Assembly: GCA_900314885.1 (NCBI GenBank)
Contig: OMWY01000008.1
Span: 112,392-176,391, forward strand
Length of the DNA stretch: 64,000 nt
Reading direction: 5' to 3'
From: an uncultured Eubacteriales bacterium
GTDB taxonomy: Bacteria > Bacillota > Clostridia > Lachnospirales > Lachnospiraceae
Below are positions 43,254 through 52,653 of the stretch, piece after piece; the stretch's first letter is position 1; every line of letters begins with the position of its first letter. The notes below the pieces were generated by a model. The model had not been told where the DNA came from and searched no databases. It was given only the letters and a program-made list of their open reading frames with translations. Position numbers and translations under genes: made by a program.

Positions 43254-44396
43254 CTAAAGGCTGTAATTACCACTATCGTCCCTTGTCCCTGTAAGATAAC
43301 CTGTCATATAGAGAATACTCCAAAGATTGTCTATACTTCCGTCTAAATCTCGATATGTCAGCTCCTCACGTATTTTCTTTTCGATATGCTCGCCTAAAAC
43401 CAGTTTTTCAAGCTCACCCTTGGTCTGCTCCGTAGCAATATCGACAAATTCACGCACTAGAGAATTACTGCTTGAATTAGCCCAGTAGCTTACAGCGTAA
43501 CTTCTTGATCCGGTTTTTATATCCTGACAATAATTGATTACATCCCACGGACAATAAATATCGAACTTGCCAAATTTATAACCGTCATACCATTCTTTTA
43601 CTTCAGCCTTTTTGTTAACAATATTATAGTACTGTAGCATGTTGTCAACTTCATTCTCTTTGAAGCCAAAGGATTCATTCACATCTCCTTTCGCGATGGA
43701 ATTAACTTTCAGGTTATTCAATCCGGTAAAAATACTTTCCTTTGAAACACGCAGGCAGCCGGTTAGAGCGCCGAAGGCAAGATAGTCATTAGTCTTTAAG
43801 GCTGCATGAAACATATTTCTTATGAGACTTATCATCTCATCATAGTAACCATGCACATGAGCCTTATCAAGAGGAACGTCATACTCATCTATAAGAACTA
43901 CAGTTTTTTGATTATAATACTGACTTAATAATGTAGTCAATGTATAAAGACTCGTAGTTAAAACTCCTAAGGTCTCTTCATTTAATTCTATATTAGGCCT
44001 TCCCAAATTCAATATTGACTGATATTGTTCTTTGTCAATTAGCGACAATTTGTCGCTTTTCATTATAAATAAAAAGCGCTTTGCTTCAGTGTAAATAATC
44101 CTGCAAAATCCATAAAGAGCCTGCGTAAAGGTCAGACCGTCGACATTTTTCAGCGAAACAGATACAAGGGGGTATTTCCCCATATATTCTTCGCAGAACT
44201 CTTTATCCTCCGTTATCTTCAGCCCATCAAAAAGCTTCTTGTCGCGACCTATTTCGAAGAAATATTTGAGCATGCTCATATTGAGAGTTTTGCCAAATCG
44301 TCTCGGACGGGTAAATAAGGTTACCTTGCTCTCTTCGGTAATCAGAGACTTTATTAGCATGGTTTTATCGACATAATTCTTTCTCTTTACAAGCAA
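43254..44396 (-). pseudogene. AAA-ATPase-like gene fused to another copy and lacking its nuclease end
   Basis: This 380-residue reading frame has the ATPase half of the AAA-ATPase-like/PD-(D/E)XK family. Near its start is YVDKTMLIKSL and the P-loop TRPRRFGKTLNMSMLKYFFE. The Walker-B-like VVLIDEYDVP follows, and later LDGSIDNLWSILYMTGYLTG. After this the frame runs into unrelated residues and stops, with no nuclease part. The apparent start is a TTG within the codons of an upstream copy, so it has no proper start. It joins with the C-terminal half at 38665-39000 through a shared 60-bp block. Confidence 0.8.
43288..43347 (-). repeat. 60-bp direct repeat, right copy
   Basis: Identical to 38912-38971, in the same orientation. 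Recombination between the two would remove 4,376 bp, including the XRE gene, phosphorylase-like gene, hydrolase, ORF6N gene and the coiled-coil gene. Confidence 0.95.
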
Positions 44397-44938
44397 GGAT
44401 GGCTTCTATTAGCTTTTTAGATTCAAGAACTGAAGAGGTGACCTCATGCCATGGACTTTCGGAAGTAGTTGCCGTTACAAATTCCATCATTATTTCTCTG
44501 TTTAGAATAAACACTTCGCCGGTTTCTACGTCGTATCCCAAGTAGCCTAAATGAATTAACATTGTCATGACATCATTTTTATTATTGAATGTTGTCATGT
44601 CGTTTTGAAAACTTCCTGTATCTATAACCTGCCTCTCACCTGCCATTAGCTTAATAATGGAATCTCTCAGGCCATCAAAATTCATAGAAATATATTCTCT
44701 AAGAGATTCATACGTTTCTGTCTTATTCCAGTAATCGGCACAGTATCCCGACTTTATAGCTGTAACTATTGACCTCGGGCTGAAAATATGTTCACACTTT
44801 CTAAATGAATATCCGTCGTACCATTCTGAAAGTTCATCTATATTAAAGAGTACTGATTATCATCGACTTATCTACATAGATAGATGATCGTCTGTCCATT
44901 ACAAACTGCTCTGTATCAGGATTTACGAATATTCCCAT
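44365..44938 (-). pseudogene. Internally deleted AAA-ATPase/PD-(D/E)XK family copy
   Basis: The family start is seen at 44938 (MGIFVNPDTEQF and YVDKS). A large deletion then joins it out of frame to LSEWYDGYSF, after which the middle part reads on to NFDGLRDSIIKLMAGERQ and IHLGYLGYD. It ends ILACKEKELCR, overlapping the next copy in another frame. The ATPase P-loop is missing. This is a third broken copy of the same family within 1.7 kb. Confidence 0.75.
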
Positions 44939-44970
44939 ATTAACTCCAAAACACATATTCTTGATATAAA

Positions 44971-45018
44971 CATAGCTTCGCCGGGGTCGTCATGTAACGG
45001 CCTCGGCGAAGCTATGTT
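44971..45018. repeat. Large hairpin with 14-bp perfect stem
   Basis: The arms are ACATAGCTTCGCCG and CGGCGAAGCTATGT, with a 20-nt loop. Two smaller perfect hairpins follow: GGATTGCA/TGCAATCC (45092-45112) and GACATCGCT/AGCGATGTC (45118-45137). No gene is seen in 44939-45180. Confidence 0.7.
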
Positions 45019-45180
45019 CATCTATTTCAACACTGTACCCGAAGTAACTTGCGCTATCATAGATTGCTTGTAAACTGTCACAACTATTTCTGGATTGCAC
45101 TTCGTGCAATCCTTGGCGACATCGCTAAAGCGATGTCACAATTAATGATAACACTCTTCGAGGATTTAGTCAATTCCAAG

Positions 45181-45294
45181 TTAGATACAACATGATACTT
45201 TTCCGGTACAAAGGGCAGGGTCTTCAATGTCTATAGCATTATTTTGAATTTTTTCATATCTATAATCAAAAATTGCATAATATTTAATAATCAT
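45181..45294 (-). pseudogene. Short HicB-like fragment
   Basis: This 37-codon frame begins MIIKYYAIFDYRYEKIQNN, which resembles the first strand of HicB antitoxins (KYYAIFEYDDDG), and has AGGAG before its ATG. It then departs from the family and stops. It lies right after the HicA-like part, as an antitoxin or immunity gene would, with the order HicA then HicB. Short size makes the assignment tentative. Confidence 0.5.
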
Positions 45295-45305
45295 ATATAT
45301 GTCTC

Positions 45306-46064
45306 CTATTTTATCCAACCTGCTTGCTTCCAAATACTTCTTAACGTACCCGTAGGTATCTCTGCATTTTTGCCATGATTAGGAACAGTCACTGTTCTAT
45401 TTTCTTTTTTCCATTTTTCATGAAATCCAGTTTGTCCAACTTTTACAAACCCTTCCTCACGTAATTTTTTTTTGAACATCTTTCACACGTTTGCCTGTAG
45501 GGTTTGTTTTTTCTTTTTTGTCTTGTTCAACTTTACCATTATCATTATTTTTATTATTCTTTTTCTCGCTAACTCTTCCGGTCTCTGAATTTTCTTCTTT
45601 TGTATGTGTAAATGTAATATATTTGCCGGCAGTTGATATTATCTTTCTATATAGCCAGTTCCCTTGCTTAATAACGACCGGACCAATTTTGACCACTGCT
45701 CTGCAAGAAACATAAACTGCTCCCACTCCAACTAGCGTTAGTAACACATACGAAGCAGTGACAGTTATAACTGCGCAGTATCTTGTTTCACCATTTAAAC
45801 CGGTCTCAGATAATTTATTTTTCTTTACCGGCTTCTCCTTTAAAACCTCTACCTTCGCTTCATCGATTAATTTGCATAGTTCTTTTTTTGTGTATTTCTT
45901 TCCATTAATAACAGCATAATTCCTGCGTACACTTACATAATCCGTTTTTCCTTGGATATGCTTTTCCTCGTATTCGCCAATACACCTGACGAGTTAAATA
46001 AAGTGACACATATGCAAGCCATCAAAATAACTGCTATCCACTTAGTTAATATTACTTTTTTCAA
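45306..46064 (-). pseudogene. Secreted protein with HicA-like C-terminus, broken by two frameshifts
   Basis: Three pieces in different frames follow each other. The first, from TTG at 46064, is a signal peptide (MKKVILTKWIAVILMACICV) with 43 residues, stopping at 45933. The second continues from about 45980 and holds VSVRRNYAVINGKKYTKKELCKLIDEAK, a membrane segment (YVLLTLVGVGAVYVS) and a Lys/Asn-rich linker; it stops at 45457. The third, after the A9 tract at 45465-45473, has the HicA pattern LREEGFVKVGQTGFHEKW, VTVPNHGK and IPTGTLRSIWKQAGW, the dsRNA-binding-like fold of the HicA RNase, including a conserved histidine (H15 of that piece). With one A less, the second and third pieces join in one frame. 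Polymorphic toxins with HicA-like ends are known; whether this one is still made is open. Confidence 0.7.
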
Positions 46065-46091
46065 AACCTTTACCTCACTTATGGTTAATAT

Positions 46092-46105
46092 TGGTTAGCT
46101 AACCA
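46092..46105. promoter_or_regulatory. 14-bp palindrome at the transcription start
   Basis: TGGTTAGCTAACCA is a perfect palindrome lying 6 bp downstream of the -10 box, where a repressor would block transcription. I do not know what binds it. Confidence 0.5.
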
Positions 46106-46111
46106 TGGGAT

Positions 46112-46140
46112 AGTATAATCTTAATAATAAACATTGTCAA
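46112..46140 (-). promoter_or_regulatory. Promoter of the HicA-tailed protein
   Basis: The minus strand shows perfect TTGACA (46135-46140), a 17-nt spacer and TATACT (46112-46117). Confidence 0.8.
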
Positions 46141-46182
46141 GCTTTATCGTGAATATTTATATATGGTAATTTTAATATCAAA

Positions 46183-46214
46183 AGCAAAAAAGCAGAGGCC
46201 ATATTAGCCTCCGC
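46183..46214 (-). terminator. Terminator of the chemoreceptor gene
   Basis: The stem GCGGAGGC/GCCTCTGC with loop TAATATG is followed by TTTTTTGCTTTT on the minus strand. Confidence 0.8.
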
Positions 46215-46230
46215 AATTTAATATATTAAC

Positions 46231-47988
46231 TTATACCTGTGTCTTGAACATCCCGATAAGCTTCGCGAGTTCCGCTGACTGGTCGGTGAGCTCCTGGGAT
46301 ACCGCGCTTGATTCCTGGGCTGTAGCTGAGTTATTCTGAACTACGTTAGAAATCTGATCGATACCCTTATCGATTTCCTCCATGCTCTGGGCCTGGTCCT
46401 TTGCGAGATTACCGGATTCGGCCATTACGGATACGACCTCCTCTACGGAGTTCTTCATACTCGTGAGGGCTTCCATGGTCTCGGCAACGACATCATTACC
46501 GTTTCTGATTTCATCAAGAGTATCATTTATTAGCTGATGCGTACTCTTAGCGGCTTCGGTCGACTGGTTAGCAAGCTTACTTATTTCCTCGGCTACAACG
46601 GCAAATCCCTTGCCGGCCTCGCCTGCGCGCGCTGCCTCAATACTTGCGTTAAGAGCAAGAAGCTCGGTCTGGTTAGCGATTGCCTCGATATTATTCGTAA
46701 TCTGCTCTATGGACTTGGAAGCTTCTGTGATTCGTCCCATGGCATCGGTAACCATACCCATCTTGAAGGCACTGTTCTCAGCCGCGCTCTTGACATTTTC
46801 TGACATGGATACACTCTTGTCAGCGGACTCAGCCATCCTTCTGGTCTGTTCGGTTACTGTATCAATAGAAGCCGTAAGCTCCTCAACTGCCGCAGCCTGG
46901 TCAGCGCTTCCCTCAGCAAGATCGTTTGCTCCCTTGCTCATGTTATTAGCGCCTTCAGATACGGTTCCGGCGCTCTCGCGAACCTGGTTAAGGGTTGTGG
47001 AAAGCTTGCCGACTATATCCCCATACGACTTACTTACCGCCTCATAATCACCTATATATAGCTCCGGATGATTGGTGCCGTTTGAGAAATCTCCGTCGGC
47101 AAATTTCTCAAGTGTCGCTATGATATCCTTTACAATATCTGATATCATGCCGGTAGACTTAGCGAGATCCGCCGCAAGATCACCTAATTCATCATTAGCG
47201 CTGTAATTGATATTTACGTTGAGGCTTCCGTTTGCCATATCGTTAGAGCCCTTGCGGATAGCGTTTACAGGCTTCATAATGGTATCAGTAAGCTTCAGGC
47301 GGCTGACATTCATACTGATAAACATGATAACAACCATTCCCACTGATAAAATCGCGAGAATTATAGCAATTATCATCATTACTATATAATATTTTTTCCA
47401 ATATGAAGTATTCACGGAGGAAATATTCTTAAGGTCGGTGGCGACTGTATCTATGGCAGGATAGAGGCTGTCGTTGAAATAATCAAAGGCATCGTTCTTA
47501 GCCTCCATGGTCTTGTCTGTCGCCATGCTGCCAGAATCATCAGGTATTTCCTTAAACTTTTCAGTCAGGCCATCAGCGACTGTTGACATGGATGACAGGT
47601 CGCTCTTAAGCTGGCTTATGGCCTGAGAGTCATTATAAACCTTAGCAAGGGCGTTTGCCTCATCACCTAAGGTAGTGATTCCGTCTGCTGCCTTCTGTAA
47701 GTGTTCGTTCTTCACATCAGGCTCATGAGCTGACAGGGCCCAAAGGTAGTGCTTTGAAAGGGCCTGGATATCAATCCTTATCTCGCCCTGAATACGCTCG
47801 GATTCGTAGGCCTTGTTGTAGAGGTCGCGCATGCCGGTGATGGTGAATACAAGGGCAATTAAGAGAAGTACGACCGTTACGACAGAAAAGTTTCTGAGGC
47901 GCTTAAAAATGTAGGTGATTTTCCCCGAAACATTCAGTGAGTTCAGTTTTTCATCGTCGTTGAAGAGACCATTACCAGATTTAGCCAT
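46231..47988 (-). CDS. Methyl-accepting chemotaxis protein
   Basis: This 585-residue receptor has a short cytoplasmic start, a membrane helix at about 29-51, a periplasmic-type sensing helical region of 150 residues, a second membrane helix near 205-230, a HAMP domain and a long signalling coiled coil. The hairpin tip is [40 protein letters not shown]. It relays a ligand signal to CheW and CheA. No che genes are in the window. GGAGG precedes ATG at 47988; this start region is duplicated (see 48020-48058). Confidence 0.95.
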   Translation of the reverse strand: MAKSGNGLFNDDEKLNSLNVSGKITYIFKRLRNFSVVTVVLLLIALVFTITGMRDLYNKAYESERIQGEIRIDIQALSKHYLWALSAHEPDVKNEHLQKAADGITTLGDEANALAKVYNDSQAISQLKSDLSSMSTVADGLTEKFKEIPDDSGSMATDKTMEAKNDAFDYFNDSLYPAIDTVATDLKNISSVNTSYWKKYYIVMMIIAIILAILSVGMVVIMFISMNVSRLKLTDTIMKPVNAIRKGSNDMANGSLNVNINYSANDELGDLAADLAKSTGMISDIVKDIIATLEKFADGDFSNGTNHPELYIGDYEAVSKSYGDIVGKLSTTLNQVRESAGTVSEGANNMSKGANDLAEGSADQAAAVEELTASIDTVTEQTRRMAESADKSVSMSENVKSAAENSAFKMGMVTDAMGRITEASKSIEQITNNIEAIANQTELLALNASIEAARAGEAGKGFAVVAEEISKLANQSTEAAKSTHQLINDTLDEIRNGNDVVAETMEALTSMKNSVEEVVSVMAESGNLAKDQAQSMEEIDKGIDQISNVVQNNSATAQESSAVSQELTDQSAELAKLIGMFKTQV

Positions 47989-48002
47989 AAGATTTATCCT
48001 CC

Positions 48003-48053
48003 TGAAATACGAGTCCGAGTCAGGCACCACTGCGTGGAGCCAGACACGGACCT
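48003..48053. repeat. Palindromic element between 19-bp direct repeats
   Basis: A hairpin element with arms CCGTGTCTGGCTC and GTGCCTGACTCGG lies between two copies of a 19-bp sequence (47984-48002 and 48054-48072). These carry the ribosome site and first codons of the chemoreceptor gene. The outer arms recur at 18094-18149. Confidence 0.8.
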
Positions 48054-48058
48054 GCCAT
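48020..48058 (-). other. 12-codon upstream ORF before the chemoreceptor gene
   Basis: The copied ribosome site and ATG open a frame of 12 codons ([12 protein letters not shown]) that runs through the palindromic element and ends in TGA 31 nt before the true chemoreceptor start. If the leader is transcribed it could act as a leader peptide. Confidence 0.5.
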
Positions 48059-48085
48059 AAGATTTATCCTCCATATATTTGACAC

Positions 48086-48146
48086 GTGCCGGGTACCAAA
48101 AAATTTCCATAAACTACGTCTATGGAAATTTTATGGTGCCGGGCAC
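48086..48146 (-). terminator. Terminator of the galM operon
   Basis: The inner stem (AAATTTCCATA with TATGGAAATTT) is followed by T residues, and outer arms GTGCCCGGCACC and GGTACCCGGCAC enclose it. It overlaps the stop codon of galM. Confidence 0.8.
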
Positions 48147-49201
48147 TACTTGGAACTAAACTTATAAATTGTCGCGGACTCAAACTCCTTCCCGGCAGGA
48201 AGGATAGGGCTCTTAAACTCAGGCTCATTGCAGGCGTTAGGGAAAAACTGCGTCTCAAAGCAGATTCCGTCACGCTTATTGTAGATCTTGCCGCCCTTGC
48301 CCTTCTTATTCTCAAGGAAATTGCCGGAATATACCTGCATGCCCGGAAGATCTGTAAATACTTCCATCTTGATTCCGGTCTTAGGGCTCACTAATTCAGC
48401 GCACTTAACGCTCTCTCCGTCACGAGTCTTAAGTACGAAATTATGGTCATATCCACCTGCCTGCTTAAGCGGCAGATAATCTTCATTTATATCACGGCCA
48501 ACCGGCTTTGCTGTCCTGAAGTCAAGCGGAGTACCGGTAACATCACGGATTTCACCCGTAGGGATAAGGTGGTCATCGGTCGGTGTAAAGGCATCGGAAT
48601 AAATTGTCATGATATTATCAAGTATATCTCCGTTGCCCTCACCATTTAAGTTAAAATAGCTGTGGTTTGTCGGATTTATAACCGTCGCCTTATCCGAAAC
48701 CGCGAAATACTCAAGGATTACCTCATTATTCTCGGTAAGAGAATAGGTTACGGTAAAGTCGGTATTTCCCGGAAGCTTCTGCTCCATGTCGGGGAAGAGC
48801 CTTGAAAATTCAACGCTCGCCATATCAACATCTTCCATTGTTTCGGCTTCATATACCTTATAATGAGATCTGTCGCTGCCCGAATGAAGGTTATTTTCAC
48901 CATCATTCTTCTCAAGCTCATAGACCTTGCCGTCTATGGTAACCTTGGCATCCTTAATACGATTGGCGTTACGGCCGACGAAGCTTCCGAGACTCTCAGC
49001 GTTGTCCTCATACCCCTTTACATCATCATAGCCTAACACTACATCAACAGGCTTGCCATCCTTATCAGGCACCCTTATGCTCTGAATGACAGCGCCATAA
49101 TCCGACACAACGAGCTCCATACCGTTTCTGTTCTTAATGGTATACAAATGAACCACTGTGCCGTCCTTAGTCTTCCCAAACTCCTTCGTAACTACGTTCA
49201 T
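48146..49201 (-). CDS. galM: Aldose 1-epimerase
   Basis: This 351-residue protein has the galactose mutarotase fold, with DYGAVIQSIRVPDK, NRNANRIKDAKVTI, NPTNHSYFNLNGEG (catalytic His), YDHNFVLK and the catalytic Glu in CFETQFFPNACNEPEF. It interconverts alpha and beta sugars. It is the last gene of the aspS operon, 21 nt after aspS. Confidence 0.95.
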   Translation of the reverse strand: MNVVTKEFGKTKDGTVVHLYTIKNRNGMELVVSDYGAVIQSIRVPDKDGKPVDVVLGYDDVKGYEDNAESLGSFVGRNANRIKDAKVTIDGKVYELEKNDGENNLHSGSDRSHYKVYEAETMEDVDMASVEFSRLFPDMEQKLPGNTDFTVTYSLTENNEVILEYFAVSDKATVINPTNHSYFNLNGEGNGDILDNIMTIYSDAFTPTDDHLIPTGEIRDVTGTPLDFRTAKPVGRDINEDYLPLKQAGGYDHNFVLKTRDGESVKCAELVSPKTGIKMEVFTDLPGMQVYSGNFLENKKGKGGKIYNKRDGICFETQFFPNACNEPEFKSPILPAGKEFESATIYKFSSK

Positions 49202-49222
49202 AGTCTTCTCCTTTGTGATATA

Positions 49223-51016
49223 TCACTGCTCTTCAGTCTTATCTATAGATATATGAAGCTCCTCAAGCTGCTTAGGATCAACCTCATTTGGTGAACCGAG
49301 CATAAGGTCTGTAGCGTCCTTAACCTTAGGGAAAGCGATAACCTCACGGATATTGTCGGCTCCCGTAAGAAGCATAGCGAACCTGTCAAGACCGTAGGCA
49401 AGACCTGCGTGAGGAGGAACACCGTACTTGAAGGCATTTAAGAGGAATCCGAATTTCTGCTCTGCCTCCTCCTTAGTGAAGCCTATAACCTCAAACATCT
49501 TCTCCTGAATATCGTCCTGGTGAATTCTTATCGAACCACCCCCCAGCTCAAAGCCGTTTAATACAATATCGTATGCCTTCGCGCGGACTGAACCCGGATC
49601 CTCATCCACATGCTTGAAGTCCTCTTCGAATGGCATTGTAAACGGATGGTGCTCAGCAACCCACCTGTTCTCGTCATCACTCCATGAAAGAAGAGGGAAC
49701 TCTACTACCCAGAGGAAGTTAAATTTGCTGTGATCTATGAGTCCCAATTCCTCACCAAGCTGAAGTCTTAAAGCTCCAAGAACCTTCCATACTATAAGGT
49801 TTTTATCAGCCGCAAAGAGAAGAAGATCTCCCTTTTCACCATGCATAGCCGTAACCAAAGCCTTTAATTCATCCTCTGTCATGAACTTCGCGAAGCTGCT
49901 CTTATATGTGCCATCTTCCTTAACGGCAAGGTAAGCAAGTCCCTTAGCGCCTGAGCCCTTAGCCATCTCAACAAGCGCGTCTATCTTCTTTCTAGGCATA
50001 TCAGCCTGTCCCTTTACATTAAGGCCGCGGACAGATGAATTCTTATTCGCGAGAGCGCTTGTAAATACGCCAAAGCCGCAATCCTTAACTACATCGGATA
50101 CATCTACAAGCTTCATGTCAAATCTTGTATCAGGCTTGTCTGAACCGTAGTCGTTCATGGCATCTATCCACTTCATACGTTTAAAAGGAATCTCTACGTC
50201 AAGGCCTATCGACTCCTTGCAGACATATTTTATAAGACGCTCATTTACGTCAATGACATCATCTACATCAACAAATGAAAGCTCCATATCGGCCTGGGTG
50301 AACTCAGGCTGTCTGTCTGCTCTAAGGTCCTCATCACGGAAGCAGCGTGCTATCTGGAAATATCTGTCGAAGCCCGAAAGCATGAGGAGCTGCTTTAAAA
50401 TCTGAGGAGACTGAGGAAGAGCGTAAAAATGTCCCGGATGTACACGGCTAGGCACAAGGTAATCGCGGGCGCCCTCAGGCGTCGAATTGCAGAGCATAGG
50501 GGTCTCAATCTCTATAAAGCCCTCATTTGCCATGAAATCACGCATGAGCTTCATGATCTTAGCCTTCATCATGATACGTTCCTGCATATCAGGACGGCGA
50601 AGGTCAAGATATCTGTACTTAAGTCTTATCTCTTCCTTGGTCTTAGTGTCACGTTCAATAGCGAATGGCGGAGTTAACGCTTCCGACAGGATTCTGGTAT
50701 CCTTTACTCTTATCTCGATATGACCGGTAGGAATATTGTCGTTAATCGCCGAACGCTCACGAACCTCGCCGACCGCGGCAACAACGAACTCATTTCTCAT
50801 TGAGGAAGCCTTCTCGAAGTTCTCGCTTCCGCAATCCTTTTCCTCATATACAAGCTGGATAATTCCCGAACGATCACGAAGGTCTATGAAAATGAGACCG
50901 CCCTTGTTTCTGTACTTGGCTACCCACCCCATGACCGTTACGGTCTTACCGATATCATTTACTGTTAATTCCGCGCATCTGCACGTCCTGTGCAGACCCT
51001 GCATTGATTCTGACAT
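49223..51016 (-). CDS. aspS: Aspartyl-tRNA synthetase
   Basis: This 597-residue protein is a bacterial-type class II synthetase. The anticodon-binding OB domain begins VTVMGWVAKYRNKGGLIFIDLRD. Motif 2 is FQIARCFRDEDLRADRQPEFTQADMELSF. The bacterial GAD insertion follows (about 300-420), and motif 3 is GLAYGLDRFAMLLTG. No TGA or frameshift is seen. The presence of a GAD domain marks the bacterial type. Read in an operon with hisS and galM. Confidence 0.97.
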   Translation of the reverse strand: MSESMQGLHRTCRCAELTVNDIGKTVTVMGWVAKYRNKGGLIFIDLRDRSGIIQLVYEEKDCGSENFEKASSMRNEFVVAAVGEVRERSAINDNIPTGHIEIRVKDTRILSEALTPPFAIERDTKTKEEIRLKYRYLDLRRPDMQERIMMKAKIMKLMRDFMANEGFIEIETPMLCNSTPEGARDYLVPSRVHPGHFYALPQSPQILKQLLMLSGFDRYFQIARCFRDEDLRADRQPEFTQADMELSFVDVDDVIDVNERLIKYVCKESIGLDVEIPFKRMKWIDAMNDYGSDKPDTRFDMKLVDVSDVVKDCGFGVFTSALANKNSSVRGLNVKGQADMPRKKIDALVEMAKGSGAKGLAYLAVKEDGTYKSSFAKFMTEDELKALVTAMHGEKGDLLLFAADKNLIVWKVLGALRLQLGEELGLIDHSKFNFLWVVEFPLLSWSDDENRWVAEHHPFTMPFEEDFKHVDEDPGSVRAKAYDIVLNGFELGGGSIRIHQDDIQEKMFEVIGFTKEEAEQKFGFLLNAFKYGVPPHAGLAYGLDRFAMLLTGADNIREVIAFPKVKDATDLMLGSPNEVDPKQLEELHISIDKTEEQ

Positions 51017-51068
51017 TTGAAAAATTCCTCGATTCTGTTTATTAATTCATGCTCATTGAGCTGAAATA

Positions 51069-51380
51069 TCACATGCCATGCCTTATGCTGAATATTTTAT
51101 CGTACAGATAAGGCATATTTGTTATATTATATGTCATACCGTCCAGAAAAACAATCTCCATTCTTTTCCTGCGGTAGAGAAACACACTTTTTATCTGTGG
51201 CATCCAGGCTAAAAAGAGCTGACAGTCGGCACTACGCTCCGGCAGCAGTACCTGAAGAAATTCGGCAGGCGTGATGTTGCTGAACACCTGTCTCTCCGAA
51301 TCCCAGACCATGATACTTCCATCCCTTACCATAGAGTCACCTTCCACATTATAAGTTCTCGCGCTGTTATTTTCTGCCAT
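51069..51380 (-). CDS. Hypothetical protein between hisS and aspS
   Basis: I do not recognise this 103-residue protein. The sequence is well mixed (YNVEGDSMVRDGSIMVWDSERQVF, FLYRRKRMEIVFLDGMTYNITNMPYLYDKIF), with no signal peptide or membrane helix. It starts 5 nt after the hisS stop with AAGG upstream and lies 52 nt before aspS, in the same operon. The position suggests a small accessory factor, but no function can be assigned. Confidence 0.6.
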   Translation of the reverse strand: MAENNSARTYNVEGDSMVRDGSIMVWDSERQVFSNITPAEFLQVLLPERSADCQLFLAWMPQIKSVFLYRRKRMEIVFLDGMTYNITNMPYLYDKIFSIRHGM

Positions 51381-51384
51381 TTGA

Positions 51385-52632
51385 TTAAGCCTTAAAGAAG
51401 CTTACCAGGTCCTTAAGCTCCATTTCCTTATCTTCTCCGTCCTTCATATCCTTGAGACGGATTCTGCCCTCTTTAAGCTCATTTTCACCGATAATTACCG
51501 AGTAATCCGCGCCGATCTTGTTGGCGTACTTCATCTGCGCCTTAACCGACCTGTCAAGATAATCGGTTTCGACGAAAATGCCCGCGTGACGGAGCTCCGT
51601 AACTATCTTATAGGCCTCGCTCCTCGCGGATTCTCCAAGCACACCCACATAGAGTCTCGCGTGAGGCATAGGAGCAAGTGATACGCCCTCTTCATCCATA
51701 AAGTAAATGAGTCGCTCAAGGCCCATACCGAAGCCGGCAGCAGGGATATCCTGCTTCTCGTCAAGCTCGTGAACAAGACCGTCATAGCGGCCGCCTCCAC
51801 AAAGAGTGAAGCCGTCCTTATTTACAAACTCAAATACAGTCTTAGTATAATAGTCTAGACCTCTTACGATGCCCGGGTCAACCACAAACGGAATTCCAAG
51901 GTCTGTGAGCATTTTCTGTAAGGTCTCAAAGTGCTTACCGCATTCCTCGTCAAGATAATCGATAGTCTTAGGCGCGTCAGCGACAATAGCCTTGCAGGTA
52001 GGCACCTTGCAGTCAAGTACACGGAGTGGGTTCTTCTCCATACGGCTCCTGCAGTCGTCGCAGAGCTCACTCTCATGCTGCCTCAGATAAGCAAGCAATG
52101 CGTCATTGTAGCCCTTTCTGCACTCTCCCGCGCCGATAGAATTTATATGAAGCATGACATCCTTGAGGCCAAGTCTCTTAAGAAGCTCAGTCACAAGAGT
52201 GATAAGCTCTACCTCTACCATAGGGCTCTCGCTTCCTACAAATTCCACGCCAAACTGATGATGCTGTCTTAATCTTCCGCTCTGAGGCTTCTCATACCTG
52301 AAGGCAGGTGTTACGTAAAACATCTTCACAGGCTGAGGAAGGGCGTAGAGGCTGTTCTCAAGATAAGCCCTGATTGCTCCCGCCGTGCCCTCAGGCTTCA
52401 GGGAAATGCTTCTCTTACCCTTGTCAAGGAAGGTATACATCTCCTTCTGAACCACGTCAGTGGTATCACCCACACCTCTCTCAAAGAGGTTCGTGTGCTC
52501 AAATATAGGTGTAATAATTTCACTGATTCCGTAAGCCTTACACAGATCTCGGGCAACTGCCTCTATCTGCGTACGCTTCCACATATTTTCACCAAACCAG
52601 TCCTGTGTTCCCTTAGGACGCTGTGTTATCAT
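51385..52632 (-). CDS. hisS: Histidyl-tRNA synthetase
   Basis: This 415-residue protein has class II motifs: [34 protein letters not shown] (motif 2), the HisRS stretches [12 protein letters not shown] and [10 protein letters not shown], and motif 3 FGMGLERLI. It charges tRNA-His. It lies 21 nt after the HD-GYP gene. Confidence 0.97.
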   Translation of the reverse strand: MITQRPKGTQDWFGENMWKRTQIEAVARDLCKAYGISEIITPIFEHTNLFERGVGDTTDVVQKEMYTFLDKGKRSISLKPEGTAGAIRAYLENSLYALPQPVKMFYVTPAFRYEKPQSGRLRQHHQFGVEFVGSESPMVEVELITLVTELLKRLGLKDVMLHINSIGAGECRKGYNDALLAYLRQHESELCDDCRSRMEKNPLRVLDCKVPTCKAIVADAPKTIDYLDEECGKHFETLQKMLTDLGIPFVVDPGIVRGLDYYTKTVFEFVNKDGFTLCGGGRYDGLVHELDEKQDIPAAGFGMGLERLIYFMDEEGVSLAPMPHARLYVGVLGESARSEAYKIVTELRHAGIFVETDYLDRSVKAQMKYANKIGADYSVIIGENELKEGRIRLKDMKDGEDKEMELKDLVSFFKA

Positions 52633-52653
52633 AGCTTTACCCCATTCTTATAA

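Noticed and set aside
38660..46110. Complete integrative element or prophage
   Set aside because: There is no integrase, structural or replication gene, and the only mobility hint is a weak relaxase-tail match.
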